A DNA stretch of 39,768 nt, taken from IMG/VR virus record IMGVR_UViG_3300043673_000039, positions 1 through 39,768 of that record; one strand, 5' to 3'. The notes beneath the pieces were generated by a model. It was not told the origin of the DNA. It did no database searches and saw only the letters and a list, made by a program, of their open reading frames with translations. The translations under genes and the position numbers were made by a program. This DNA is from a virus. Below are positions 29,587 to 37,930 of the stretch, one piece after another (the stretch's first letter is position 1; each line of letters opens with the position of its first letter).

Positions 29587-31702
29587 CCGGGATTCGATCG
29601 ATTCCAGCTTTGTGCGCGGCGATCGCGCGGCCGCGGCCATCAACGTCGATGATGTTGTTGTTCGCGTCGCGCGTTTCGAGAACGGGCTCAACCGTCTGGC
29701 CCTTTTTATAAGCCGCGGTTAGCTTCTTGATGGAAGCGGCCGATTCCTGCGGGCTCATGCCGCGCGTTTGCTCGCGGCCGGCAGTGAAGCTATCCGGATC
29801 CACTCCCCAACGATCGAGCAAGTCTTTCGGAGCTGCGGATGTGAAGACGCCGCCTTTGCCGGGCGCCTGGTCGAGTGACTGCTGCATCAGGGAAGTGAGA
29901 TCCGCGCTTGCCGGAGTTGCGGCCGGAGTTGCGGCGGGGGCTGGGGCGTTCACTTTAGGCGCCGGAGTGGCCATCGCTTTCGCCGGCGAGGCGTTCATGA
30001 TTTCTTTCAGGTTCGCGAGTTTCTGCGCGAGCGGCGTGACTTCGCCTTCGGGGGATGCTGTCACCGCGGCCTTGGGGATAGGCTGCGGATTGCCCATTTG
30101 CCCTTTGGCGATCGGCGTCGCGTTGCCGCGCAGAATGGGCCAGGCTTTTCCCTTGGAGTCGGCATCTTCGAATGCTTTGAATTGCTCCGGGCTCACGTCG
30201 CCGTGAACGTAGTGACGGCCGTCGTTCGTGATTGAATCGAATTGCTGCGTTTCGGGATCGTACTTGTAACCGCGGAGCACGCTCGATTTGACGGGCGTGA
30301 ATCCTTCTGGGAGGTTCGCTGCCGGCGCCGCGGTCGCAGTCTGATTCTGATTCTTGAGTGAAACGCCTTTCTGGAGTGGCTTTCCGCCGAGCGCATCGTT
30401 GAGTGCTTTTTCGAGATCAGCGGGCGAGGCTTTCTTGGTGAGCGTTGCTGCAGGAGTTTCGTCCGGAGTTGCTTCCGCTTCCATGTTCGCGGCGTGCTCC
30501 GTCTGCGGGCTAGTGACACCTTCAAATTCTTCCGCTTCGCCAGGCGCGACGGCTGGTTCTGCTTCGACTGCGGGAGTTGCGTTTGGCGTTGCGACTGGTT
30601 TCTGTGGGACTATTGGCTGATTCGCTCGCTCTTTGCCGAGTATGCCTTCTGCGATCGCGCCTCCGGTTTTTGCGCCATAGTAAGCGCCAGGTGCGCTTAG
30701 TGCTCCATGTCCGGTGATTGCGCCGCTAGTCGCGCCGACCGCCTGTGCGGCCTGTTTCGGGGTGACATTGCGCGCCTTCTCCGCTCCCGCTTTAATGAGA
30801 TCGACAGTGCTTCCTGCGCGCGGTGCTGTCGCTGCCCCTGCAGCTCCGGCTACAGCTGAACCCGCGAGAAGCGCGTTCTGCACGTTCTCCGGCGACGTAT
30901 CGCCTGCTTTGACTCCCGGCTCAACTCCAGTCAGTTGCGCCGCGCCATGTGCACCAAAATACGCCGCCGGAATCGCCGGATCGACGAAGCCAAACGCGAT
31001 CGCGATCGCGTTTTTCCAATCCATGCCGCCCGCGACCATCTTGTCCACAACGACCGCAGTATCCGGCGCGAGTGAAAGCAGACGATGGCCCAGCCGTTCG
31101 TAAAATGGTTTTCCTTCCGACTCCGGTCCCATGGCGAGATTGGTTTGGTGCTGCGCTTGGCCCTGTAAATCCTTCGCGCGGTTTTCGAGATAGGTTTTCG
31201 GATCGTCCCAAAAGGTAGGTTCTGATTTCGCGGCAGATTTCTTTTCGTCGACGGGAGTCCATGCGGAGGTGTCTGCCTGCGTTGGTGCTGTTTCGTCGAC
31301 GGGAGTCCATGCGGAGGTGTCTGCCTTGGGAGAAGATTGCGCTGCTGCAGTCTGTCCGGCGAGCGCGGCTTGCGGCGGATTCGAAACATCGCCTGGCATC
31401 GCTCCGGAGAAATTCTGCTTTTGAAGCGTTACTCCGTTCGGTAAACGGGTTGGTTCTCCGCCCGGATCGGTGTCGGACGAAACTTTGATCCCGTTCGGAT
31501 TCGGAAGGACCGGTCCGCCAAAGTCCGAGGGCGCGCCCTGGCCTTGAGGTTGCGGCGCGTTCGCAACTTCCTGATCGGTCGCGATACGCGTTAGTCCGAG
31601 AGCGCGGCGCTCTTCAGGCGTGAGCTGGTCATAGCGCTTTTTAAGAAGCGCGGGGCTCAGGCCTGCGAGCGAGGGATCGAGTTTAAAGGCTTGCGTGCTC
31701 AT
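29564..31702 (-). CDS. Ejection-type internal protein with KTSC-like and ParB-like C-terminal domains
   Basis: 712 residues, low complexity and Ala/Pro/Gln-rich, with a short N-terminal helix pair (LSPALLKKRYDQLTPEERRA). Residues ~125-155 hold two copies of ADTSAWTPVDE. A hydrophobic Gly/Ala segment at ~230-350 could cross membranes. At ~475-530, GYKYDPETQQFDSITNDGRH and YVHGDVSPEQFKAFEDADS resemble KTSC. The end, VEPVLETRDANNNIIDVDGR then GRAIAAHKAGIDRIPVIVRR, resembles the ParB/sulfiredoxin core. In P22 this slot is gp16, which enters the cell with DNA. Domain calls are from recalled patterns. Confidence 0.7.
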   Translation of the reverse strand: MSTQAFKLDPSLAGLSPALLKKRYDQLTPEERRALGLTRIATDQEVANAPQPQGQGAPSDFGGPVLPNPNGIKVSSDTDPGGEPTRLPNGVTLQKQNFSGAMPGDVSNPPQAALAGQTAAAQSSPKADTSAWTPVDETAPTQADTSAWTPVDEKKSAAKSEPTFWDDPKTYLENRAKDLQGQAQHQTNLAMGPESEGKPFYERLGHRLLSLAPDTAVVVDKMVAGGMDWKNAIAIAFGFVDPAIPAAYFGAHGAAQLTGVEPGVKAGDTSPENVQNALLAGSAVAGAAGAATAPRAGSTVDLIKAGAEKARNVTPKQAAQAVGATSGAITGHGALSAPGAYYGAKTGGAIAEGILGKERANQPIVPQKPVATPNATPAVEAEPAVAPGEAEEFEGVTSPQTEHAANMEAEATPDETPAATLTKKASPADLEKALNDALGGKPLQKGVSLKNQNQTATAAPAANLPEGFTPVKSSVLRGYKYDPETQQFDSITNDGRHYVHGDVSPEQFKAFEDADSKGKAWPILRGNATPIAKGQMGNPQPIPKAAVTASPEGEVTPLAQKLANLKEIMNASPAKAMATPAPKVNAPAPAATPAATPASADLTSLMQQSLDQAPGKGGVFTSAAPKDLLDRWGVDPDSFTAGREQTRGMSPQESAASIKKLTAAYKKGQTVEPVLETRDANNNIIDVDGRGRAIAAHKAGIDRIPVIVRRMQ
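31243..31326 (-). repeat. Tandem 36-base repeat, period 48, in the ejection protein gene
   Basis: The same 36 bases occur at 31243-31278 and 31291-31326. They encode two ADTSAWTPVDE units 16 residues apart. In-frame unit duplication or loss by slippage is easy here. Confidence 0.85.
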
Positions 31703-31705
31703 CTA

Positions 31706-33292
31706 CTACTGAAGAGTCCAACCTGGAGGAAGGGAAGTGCCGGCAGGGGCTGTGTGTAATTTGCCTTGCGGATCGCGCGCCCGTATTGTGCCGCCGCCAC
31801 CAAAGTTCGGTTTACCCTTGACGCCTTGTTCATAGCTCTCTTTGAGAGACTTCTGTTTTCCAGCGAGTAATTCATCGGCGGTATCTGCATAGCCTTTGAG
31901 CTGTGCCGGCGAACTGGCGGCATTGATCTTGTCGAGCAACTCCTGCCGATCCTGCACGCCAACATTCGCACCTGCAAAAGCTTTTCCCACTTCTCCTGCG
32001 AAAGCCGAGCGTGCGATGTTGAAGTTCGTCGCCCTATCCGAACCAAACTGCATGCCGAGGTAATTCCCAATCTGATTCGCTTTGAGAAAATTCCCGTTGT
32101 CGAGTGCGTCGGCGGTGTCCTTGAACGTCTTCATGTGGTTGCGCGCCGTTCCGATGGCGGTAAGTTGTTGCCCTTGCGAGCCGGACGTGAACGCGGTTTG
32201 CTCTTTTTTCGCAACGCCGAAGGTGCCTTGATTGAAATCGGGATAGGCCGTCGAGAGATTGCGGAGGAACGTAGCCTTTTGGGCCGGAGGAACTCGCTGC
32301 AGGGCCGTTGCAAGATCAACACGATTCTGCCCCACCATATCGATCATCGGGTCGCCCGCTTGACCGAAATTGCCAGCCTGCGCTGCTTGTCTGGCGGCAG
32401 CGGTGTTTCTCGCGACTTCGACCTTGCCCCTCTGAATGTCTGGGTTGGTGTTGACCGCGATGTCCTTATTGACGGCGAGTTTGCTTTCGTAGGCCTGGTC
32501 GATGAACTTCTTTGCGCCGTCGTAGTCACCCCGCGAGAGCGACGCGTTGGTTTGTATCTTCACGAAATGGTTCTGCCCCTGATCGGCTGCGCTGCCTTTC
32601 GGATCGAACATGCCGTCGATCTGCGTGTCGAAATCGCCCGGCTTACTATTCTTCGTGAGATTGTTGACGAATTCCTGGTGCGCGGCTTGAGCGTTTTCCA
32701 GACGGCCCTTCGCTTCTTGCGCCGAGACTTCTCTGTCCTTGTCCGATTCCGCCACCAGCGCCGAATGTAAGCGAATAGCGGGCAAGTGCTGCGCGAACAC
32801 ATCGTCGCCGGGGTATTGCGGAGATTCTCGGGAAACGTCTATGCCGTTTTTCTGAAGCGTCGCTAATCCGCGTGTGTACACATCCTGTTTTTGTTCGGGC
32901 GGCGCTTGGGTTACCTGATCGTGAACGCCTTGCGTGAGATCGGCGATTTTCTGTTGGTGAGCAAAATCCTCATCCGAGAGTTTATTGAGGTTGGTCTTCT
33001 GATCGATGATGTTCTTCTGCAGCCCCATGTAGCCGGGTGCGGAAATCCCGCTTTTCTTCGCGCCGGTCAAAAGATCGTTCAAATCTTTTCCGTCCCAAGT
33101 CTGCATGGCTTTGGTCATCGCCTGCGAGTCGTTGAGCTGGTTTTGTTGCTGCTGGTTTTGAATCTGCTGGCCCTGCGTCTGCGCCTTCTGTGCGGCGATC
33201 TGCGGCTGCAACTGCGCCACGCGCGCGTATTCGTTGATGGCGTTTCCAGCGGGGTCGTAATCGGCAAAGTTCGGTGCTGGTATGGTTCCCAT
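31706..33292 (-). CDS. Ejection (DNA-injection) protein, P22 gp20/gp16-like by position
   Basis: 528 residues. The N-terminus is Gln-rich helix (AQLQPQIAAQKAQTQGQQIQ), then long amphipathic helices with little beta. A conserved-looking block sits at about 385-455: AFTSGSQGQQLTAIGTARNH, ADALDNGNFLKANQIGNYLG and RSAFAGEVGKAFAGA. The C-terminal end is a Gly/Pro-rich beta-like tail. These features are typical of internal proteins that leave the capsid first and help DNA cross the envelope. It starts three bases before the neighbour's stop region and is in the late operon. Confidence 0.75.
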   Translation of the reverse strand: MGTIPAPNFADYDPAGNAINEYARVAQLQPQIAAQKAQTQGQQIQNQQQQNQLNDSQAMTKAMQTWDGKDLNDLLTGAKKSGISAPGYMGLQKNIIDQKTNLNKLSDEDFAHQQKIADLTQGVHDQVTQAPPEQKQDVYTRGLATLQKNGIDVSRESPQYPGDDVFAQHLPAIRLHSALVAESDKDREVSAQEAKGRLENAQAAHQEFVNNLTKNSKPGDFDTQIDGMFDPKGSAADQGQNHFVKIQTNASLSRGDYDGAKKFIDQAYESKLAVNKDIAVNTNPDIQRGKVEVARNTAAARQAAQAGNFGQAGDPMIDMVGQNRVDLATALQRVPPAQKATFLRNLSTAYPDFNQGTFGVAKKEQTAFTSGSQGQQLTAIGTARNHMKTFKDTADALDNGNFLKANQIGNYLGMQFGSDRATNFNIARSAFAGEVGKAFAGANVGVQDRQELLDKINAASSPAQLKGYADTADELLAGKQKSLKESYEQGVKGKPNFGGGGTIRARDPQGKLHTAPAGTSLPPGWTLQ

Positions 33293-33295
33293 AAT

Positions 33296-34039
33296 TTATG
33301 CGCCTACGAACTGTCCTGCCATTTCTAGCGGTGAGGATCCGCCGCTGAAATCCATAGCCCCAAAGCCGTCGGCGAGTCCGCTCGCCATCCCGCCGGCCGC
33401 TTTGCCCCATTGCGATGCTGACTGCATATAACCCGAAGCTCTTGCGGCCGCGGCATTGTTCAACTGCTTTGCTTGTTGGTCCGCCGCGGTGAGATCGATG
33501 TTCGCGGTATTCTGCGCGCCAGCCTGGCCGAGCTGACCTTGTTCCGAAACCGCGGTCTGCCCGACGTTTGTTCCGCCGAGGAGCGTCTGATAATTACTCA
33601 TGTAGTTCTGCAGGGCGTTGTTATAAACCTGCTGATAATTCTGTGTGCCGAGTTGCTGGCCGTACTGCTGCAGCGCGGTGCCTTCGGAGCCTGAAAGCAG
33701 GTTGCCCGTCGCGGAGGCGCTTTTATCGAGCGCCGTGGTGCCCGATTGCAAAGCGAACTGATAGCCGGGATTGTTTTGGGCATCGGCGAGAGTAGGCGCG
33801 GAGAATCCGGTCTGCAGCTGCTTTTGCAGAGCGGCGGCCGAAGTCGAGCCGAGAGCCTGGTAGGGCGCTTCGTTCGCCTGGTTGGTTGAGGTCGCCGTAT
33901 TTTGCGCGGTGATTGCACTGTCCTGATTCTGCTTTTCGAGATCCTGCGCCTTTTTTGCGGCCTGCGATTCGACACTCGCCGCATCGTTCGCTGCGCCCGA
34001 CCCGAGAATTCCCCCGACTAGACTGCTGACAAAACTCAT
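33296..34039 (-). CDS. DNA transfer/ejection protein, P22 gp7-like
   Basis: 247 residues from the ATG at 34039 (MSFVSSLVGGILGSGAANDA), preferred over an Arg-rich extension to 34081. Small-residue N-terminal membrane-active helix, Gln/Asn/Ala-rich helices, then NPGYQFALQSGTTALDKSAS, ATGNLLSGSEGTALQQYGQQ and an AARASGYMQSASQWGKAAGG end. This 'NPGYqFal..G..aldrsAAA.G.l.SG....aL..yGq' pattern marks the DNA-transfer (p32/gp7-type) proteins of many podoviruses. It delivers DNA across the host envelope. Confidence 0.82.
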   Translation of the reverse strand: MSFVSSLVGGILGSGAANDAASVESQAAKKAQDLEKQNQDSAITAQNTATSTNQANEAPYQALGSTSAAALQKQLQTGFSAPTLADAQNNPGYQFALQSGTTALDKSASATGNLLSGSEGTALQQYGQQLGTQNYQQVYNNALQNYMSNYQTLLGGTNVGQTAVSEQGQLGQAGAQNTANIDLTAADQQAKQLNNAAAARASGYMQSASQWGKAAGGMASGLADGFGAMDFSGGSSPLEMAGQFVGA

Positions 34040-34043
34040 AGAA

Positions 34044-34520
34044 TTAGGCCGCTCTCTCCGCCGGCTTCGAGATGCCGACAAGCAACTGATGATGAAGCCG
34101 TCCGCCCTTGAGCGAGCTGTGTTGGTTCACGCCGAAAGGTTTCATGCCGGCGCGCAGAGCGCAGTGAATCGCCGGCGCATTCCACACCGGGACGGATCCC
34201 GTGATTCTGAGGCACGCGGTCTGCGCCCAGAGCCACTGAAAAACTTCCCGCATCGTGCGCGCGGCGGATCCCCAGAAATCCGGCAACATGCAGATATGTA
34301 CCTGCCAGGTAATAGAGTTCTCCGGGAAAAAAACAAACATGCCACGCGGATCCGCTTCCTTCTCATCGCCGAAAGCGAGCACGTACCAGATGCCTTCGTG
34401 CAGGACCGGCTTCCAGTTCGACGGGTCGCTCGTGATGTCGTCCGCCATCATCGGCCAGACGTCCGGGTGAGTTGCGATTGCATGGATCAATTGCGCGTTA
34501 TGGGTGCGGCGGAAAAACAC
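34044..34520 (-). CDS. GNAT-fold protein, P22 gp14-like
   Basis: 158 residues, GTG start at 34520. Core: WYVLAFGDEKEADPRGMFVF, DFWGSAARTMREVFQWLWAQ, then TACLRITGSVPVWNAPAIHC and ALRAGMKPFGVNQHSSLKGG. The helix-strand order with VPVWN..A...AlraG and a late GV strand is that of GNAT acetyltransferases. P22 gene 14 sits in the same slot and its product has this kind of fold. An acetyl-CoA binding loop (Q/RxxGxG/A) is not obvious, so enzymatic activity is uncertain. Next to the ejection genes, it probably helps injection or assembly. Confidence 0.68.
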   Translation of the reverse strand: MFFRRTHNAQLIHAIATHPDVWPMMADDITSDPSNWKPVLHEGIWYVLAFGDEKEADPRGMFVFFPENSITWQVHICMLPDFWGSAARTMREVFQWLWAQTACLRITGSVPVWNAPAIHCALRAGMKPFGVNQHSSLKGGRLHHQLLVGISKPAERAA

Positions 34521-35155
34521 TAGACGGGGATTTCATCCCACACGATGCCGGCGTCGACGACTGCCGCGGTGCCGGTCACGGTTGAAATAATTGCGGCGGC
34601 GTAGCCCGGAGGCACGATGAGCCCGCCCGCGGTTTCTTCGTAGCCTTGCGGAAAGCCGGTGGTCGTTGCTGTCGTTGCCGCGCCCACTCCCATGATCGGA
34701 CGAACGTAGAGAAGTGCGGACAGGCCGGTAGCGGCCGCGTTCGCGACGAACTTCGCAACCGATCCCGACGCCTGCAGCGAGGCCAGGTTGAGCGGCTGAC
34801 TGAGGTTTGCGGTGACTGGGGTCGTTGGTCCTGCTGACCAGACAAAACTTCCCGGCGAGACCGTGCCGTTATTTCGCATGGCGATGAACGACTGAAGGAT
34901 GACGAGGTTTTTTCCGGAGCCCGCGGGATTCCAGACGAGCAGAAGCGGCGTGCCGGCAGCTCCTAAAATTCCCGTGCTGACGCCGGTCGGGTTCGCGGCG
35001 GCGACCTGCGCGGCGAACTTGTTGCCGCGATAGGTCTGCTCGTAATAGCGCGCCATCAACTCGGTGATGAGTAATTCTGAAAACTCGCCGAGCCCGGCGG
35101 TGAGGTTCTGTCCAACTTGTTTGCCGGCCTGTCCCTGGTTTCCTTGTAATAGCAT
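34520..35155 (-). CDS. Beta-rich structural protein (putative virion surface or fibre component)
   Basis: 211 residues. MLLQGNQGQAGKQVGQNLTA leads to a helix (LITELMARYYEQTYRG), then a Gly/Ala/Thr/Val-rich beta fold with PLLLVWNPAGSGKNLVILQS and ETAGGLIVPPGYAAAIIS. No known catalytic site. It lies between small fibre-like genes and the ejection block; a fibre, decoration or neck-fibre role is likely. Its stop shares one base with the start of the next gene. No family recognised. Confidence 0.68.
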   Translation of the reverse strand: MLLQGNQGQAGKQVGQNLTAGLGEFSELLITELMARYYEQTYRGNKFAAQVAAANPTGVSTGILGAAGTPLLLVWNPAGSGKNLVILQSFIAMRNNGTVSPGSFVWSAGPTTPVTANLSQPLNLASLQASGSVAKFVANAAATGLSALLYVRPIMGVGAATTATTTGFPQGYEETAGGLIVPPGYAAAIISTVTGTAAVVDAGIVWDEIPV

Positions 35156-35167
35156 CGAAAATCTCCT

Positions 35168-35488
35168 TTAAAGTGAGCGGTCCATGACTTCGGCGTCGCT
35201 CGATAAATTCTGTGGATCGAAATCGGATGGAGCAGCCTTGCCGCCTTCGCAGGCGATTTGCGTCAGCGCGAGCCGCATGGCGCGCAGTTCGAGCAATAGT
35301 TTTGTCAGGGTTTCATTCACTTGAGTGGTGTCTCCCAACTGGATATAACCGAGCCCGACTCCCGGTGTTCCGAAAAACAGATTCCCCGTGTCGGTTGCGA
35401 AATACATCTCCGCGAGCGCGAGCGGCATGGCCTGCTGCAGATTGGCCTGCACGCCCTTGAGTGGCTGGAATTGAACATTTCTTCCCAT
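35168..35488 (-). CDS. Small fibre-adaptor-like protein
   Basis: 106 residues. The middle, LALAEMYFATDTGNLFFGTP and GLGYIQLGDT, is the 'gElyfATDtgkLyiGt' motif found at the N-terminal or shaft part of phage fibres and tropism determinants. The second half is a helix (TLTKLLLELRAMRLALTQIA). Likely a short fibre subunit or connector. It overlaps its upstream neighbour by one base (TGATG). Confidence 0.7.
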   Translation of the reverse strand: MGRNVQFQPLKGVQANLQQAMPLALAEMYFATDTGNLFFGTPGVGLGYIQLGDTTQVNETLTKLLLELRAMRLALTQIACEGGKAAPSDFDPQNLSSDAEVMDRSL

Positions 35489-35970
35489 CAGAACGTGCCG
35501 CAGTCAATCGAAGTGAGAGCCGAGCCCGCTCCAATCGTGGTGGGCAATTGCGCCTGCGTGATCTGGCCGGTGAAATCCGTAAACTGAAGCACCACGGCGC
35601 CGGTGTGCGTATTCACCGAAGTGACCGGGGCGGAGGCGAGGCCGATGGCGGTCCAGTTGCCGTTAACGCTCGCAGGCAGCGCCGTGAGAACGTAAGTGAC
35701 GCCGGTGTCGGTCTGAACGCAAATGTCTCCGAGAAGTTGGTTTGCGAGCGCGAGACGCGCCGCCAGATTTGCAGCCGTCGTAACTGTGGTATCACCAGCA
35801 ACTCTGAGCCAGGCGTTTCCTGGGCCGATTCCCGCGCCGGCTCCCGAATCGACATAGATCTCCTGCGTGTCGGTCGTGTAGGCGAGGACGCCGACTTTCC
35901 CGGTGCTGGCGAGCGCTCCGAGGGAAGCCTTGGTTCCGCGATAAACCTGAACTGCTACGTTGAGCGCCAT
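35488..35970 (-). CDS. Fibre-like protein
   Basis: 160 residues. It begins MALNVAVQVYRGTKASLGAL, then KVGVLAYTTDTQEIYVDSG, again a fibre-type 'tDT~eiYvd' motif. The C-terminal part has VTSVNTHTGAVVLQFTDFTG, the 'V.SVNg.tGaV.l...D' repeat common at fibre ends. The last residues IDCGTF match the IGTF end of the next upstream gene product, so the two are distant paralogues. Probably a trimeric short fibre. Confidence 0.72.
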   Translation of the reverse strand: MALNVAVQVYRGTKASLGALASTGKVGVLAYTTDTQEIYVDSGAGAGIGPGNAWLRVAGDTTVTTAANLAARLALANQLLGDICVQTDTGVTYVLTALPASVNGNWTAIGLASAPVTSVNTHTGAVVLQFTDFTGQITQAQLPTTIGAGSALTSIDCGTF

Positions 35971-36429
35971 CTAAAATGTGCCGATGTCGAAAGGCCCGCT
36001 GATCTGGGAAAAACTGTAGTCGCCTGCTTGGGCAAGAACCGCACCCATCCGCCCAAACACCGATGCAACCGCGCCGCCGCCGCCGCTCGTACCGCAACAG
36101 CTCTCGATCCAGGAGGTCGCATTCGACTTAAAGCGAGCCGCCTCGTACTGTGTGGTCAGAACGACGGTGCCCGAAAGCGCGCCGTTGATCGTGACCGTGT
36201 TCGCGTCGGCCGACGTTTTTACGTAGATGATTTCCTGATTCTGGTTCGATTCGCCGGTGGTCGAATTCAAGCCTGCCGGCGGGAGCGCAATCACAACATT
36301 GCCGCCGCTGGTATCGATCTCGACGAGCGGCAATTGACGCTGCAGCGTGAACAAATATCTTTGCTCAGTTGGCGCAAGCTTCGAGTCGCGAAACGCCGGC
36401 GGGAAAAGCGTCGTTTGCTTTACGCTCAT
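35971..36429 (-). CDS. Fibre-like protein, paralogue of 35488-35970
   Basis: 152 residues from the ATG at 36429 (ATGA overlap with the gp10-like gene). PLVEIDTSGGNVVIALPPAG, then NQEIIYVKTSADANTVTING is a beta-hairpin unit seen in fibre shafts. The C-terminal VASVFGRMGAVLAQAGDYSF and QISGPFDIGTF segments resemble the same part of the neighbour. A CCGTSGGGG linker lies between. Not catalytic. P22 places gene 26 (tail needle) between 10 and 14; these genes may replace it (inference). Confidence 0.68.
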   Translation of the reverse strand: MSVKQTTLFPPAFRDSKLAPTEQRYLFTLQRQLPLVEIDTSGGNVVIALPPAGLNSTTGESNQNQEIIYVKTSADANTVTINGALSGTVVLTTQYEAARFKSNATSWIESCCGTSGGGGAVASVFGRMGAVLAQAGDYSFSQISGPFDIGTF

Positions 36430-37916
36430 GCCGCCTCCAGGGAAGCTGAGGCCTTCACGTAAGCATTGGCGATCCGCCAGGCGATCGGATCCGTAACTGC
36501 GATCTCCCAAACTCTTTTGCGCGCTCGGCCGAGCATCGACTTTCTGGCGCGCGCGTTCGTCTGGCCGGCGAAGCCGCAGTTCAAAAGAAAAGTGCTCGAC
36601 CAGTTTTTCGCGCCGTCGTTCGACCAGCGCAGCATGACTTGCGGCGGGCGAATATTCGAACCGTCGGCCGCGGGCGGGTTGCCATCGGTGGTCAATGGCG
36701 GTTGCGGACCAAGCCCAGCCTCGATGTCGAGCTCGAACTCATCGAAATAAACCCACTTGTTGTCTTTGTTCATCGTCGGTGATCGGCGAAGGCCGCGCAG
36801 GATTCCGCCGTTGTCGGTATAGATCGAGGTTGACTGCTCGTAGATGTTGCCGGAGGCCCAGTCGCCGACTAGGTGTTTGCCGAAAATGAACATGTGGCAC
36901 TGCGCGTGATCGGCGTCGTAAGTTCCGGAGATCGGGTTGTACGCGCCGCGCTGGTGCCAGAATTCGGTTGAGAAGTCGTAAACCCAGGTCGCGTTCGCGG
37001 TCGGGAAATAAATCTGCCAGAAGGTATGCCCGTCTTCCTGATAGGCGAAGCCGCGCGCGTCCGCGATCGTCGCGTAACTCTGCCAGGCAAATTCGACGGC
37101 GTGCGTCGAGATCCTCTGATTGGCATAGCCGTTCAACCGGTAGGCGACGGCGCCGCCGCGTTCGTCCTGGCCGATCCATGCGATCGTGTTATCCGCCTGC
37201 ACGGTTGCTGCCATGGCGCCCGCACCGAATTCGGCGAAGGCGCCCTGAATCGGAATGTAGGAAGGGAAGCCGGCGCCGGAGTTGTAATAGCCCGCTGATT
37301 TCTTCGCGGAGAAGAACCATGCCTCGCGGTGATCGCACTTCATGGAAACGAAGTTGTCCGGGAAAAGGGAAACCGTCGCGACATCGAGCCCGGACCAGGT
37401 TGTGCCATCTTCGAGCGATGACATCTGAAAAGTGTGCGTGTTCAGAAACCAGGCGAAAAAGAAGCCGTCGGCAAAGCCGATCTGCGCGACTGAATTCGGG
37501 CCGCCCTGCAGCTGCGACATAGTGACGGCCGTCAGAACGTTGGTCGCGAGAACCAGCACGTAGAGGTTGCCATTGTTGAGGCAGAGCAGCTGCGTTTCGT
37601 TCGCTTCCATCTGGCAGGGCCGGACAGGCTGCGCGCCACCGAGCGGCCCGCGATCGGTGAAGGTTCCGTTCGCGTTCAGTTCCCAGAGATGCGCTCCGGC
37701 GACGAAGCCGCGGCCGTTGATGTTGAATTCGGAAGTGATGCCCGCTTCGGGCAGTGCTGCGAAGAGCTTTTTCCCTGGCGCCAGAATGAGCGGGATCTGC
37801 GACTTCGCCCCGCCCGACTCCGAATGCTCGCAAAATAAATTGATTGCGAGCTCCGCATCGATGTTCGGAGAGATGGCCTGATAGGTCGGGCCGCAAAAGC
37901 CTGGAATGGGAGGCAT
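36426..37916 (-). CDS. P22 gp10-like neck (packaged-DNA stabilisation) protein
   Basis: 496 residues. The start MPPIPGFCGPTYQAISPNID, ELAINLFCEHSESGGAKSQI and APGKKLFAALPEAG is the gp10 pattern 'ip..ggs...rs...daqrliNlY.E......k....L..tPGl'. The rest is beta-propeller-like with repeated W/G turns: GADGFFFAW-type, RISTHAVEFAWQSYATI and GHTFWQIYFPTANATWVYDF. In P22, gp10 binds beneath gp4 and seals packaged DNA. Length is close to P22 gp10. Together with the gp4-like neighbour it makes the neck. Confidence 0.85.
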   Translation of the reverse strand: MPPIPGFCGPTYQAISPNIDAELAINLFCEHSESGGAKSQIPLILAPGKKLFAALPEAGITSEFNINGRGFVAGAHLWELNANGTFTDRGPLGGAQPVRPCQMEANETQLLCLNNGNLYVLVLATNVLTAVTMSQLQGGPNSVAQIGFADGFFFAWFLNTHTFQMSSLEDGTTWSGLDVATVSLFPDNFVSMKCDHREAWFFSAKKSAGYYNSGAGFPSYIPIQGAFAEFGAGAMAATVQADNTIAWIGQDERGGAVAYRLNGYANQRISTHAVEFAWQSYATIADARGFAYQEDGHTFWQIYFPTANATWVYDFSTEFWHQRGAYNPISGTYDADHAQCHMFIFGKHLVGDWASGNIYEQSTSIYTDNGGILRGLRRSPTMNKDNKWVYFDEFELDIEAGLGPQPPLTTDGNPPAADGSNIRPPQVMLRWSNDGAKNWSSTFLLNCGFAGQTNARARKSMLGRARKRVWEIAVTDPIAWRIANAYVKASASLEAA

Positions 37917-37930
37917 GCTAAATTTGTGGA

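Noticed and set aside
37189-37896. 235-codon minus-strand ORF within the gp10-like gene
   Set aside because: Arg/Ser-rich shadow of the gp10-like frame, which has clear family patterns.
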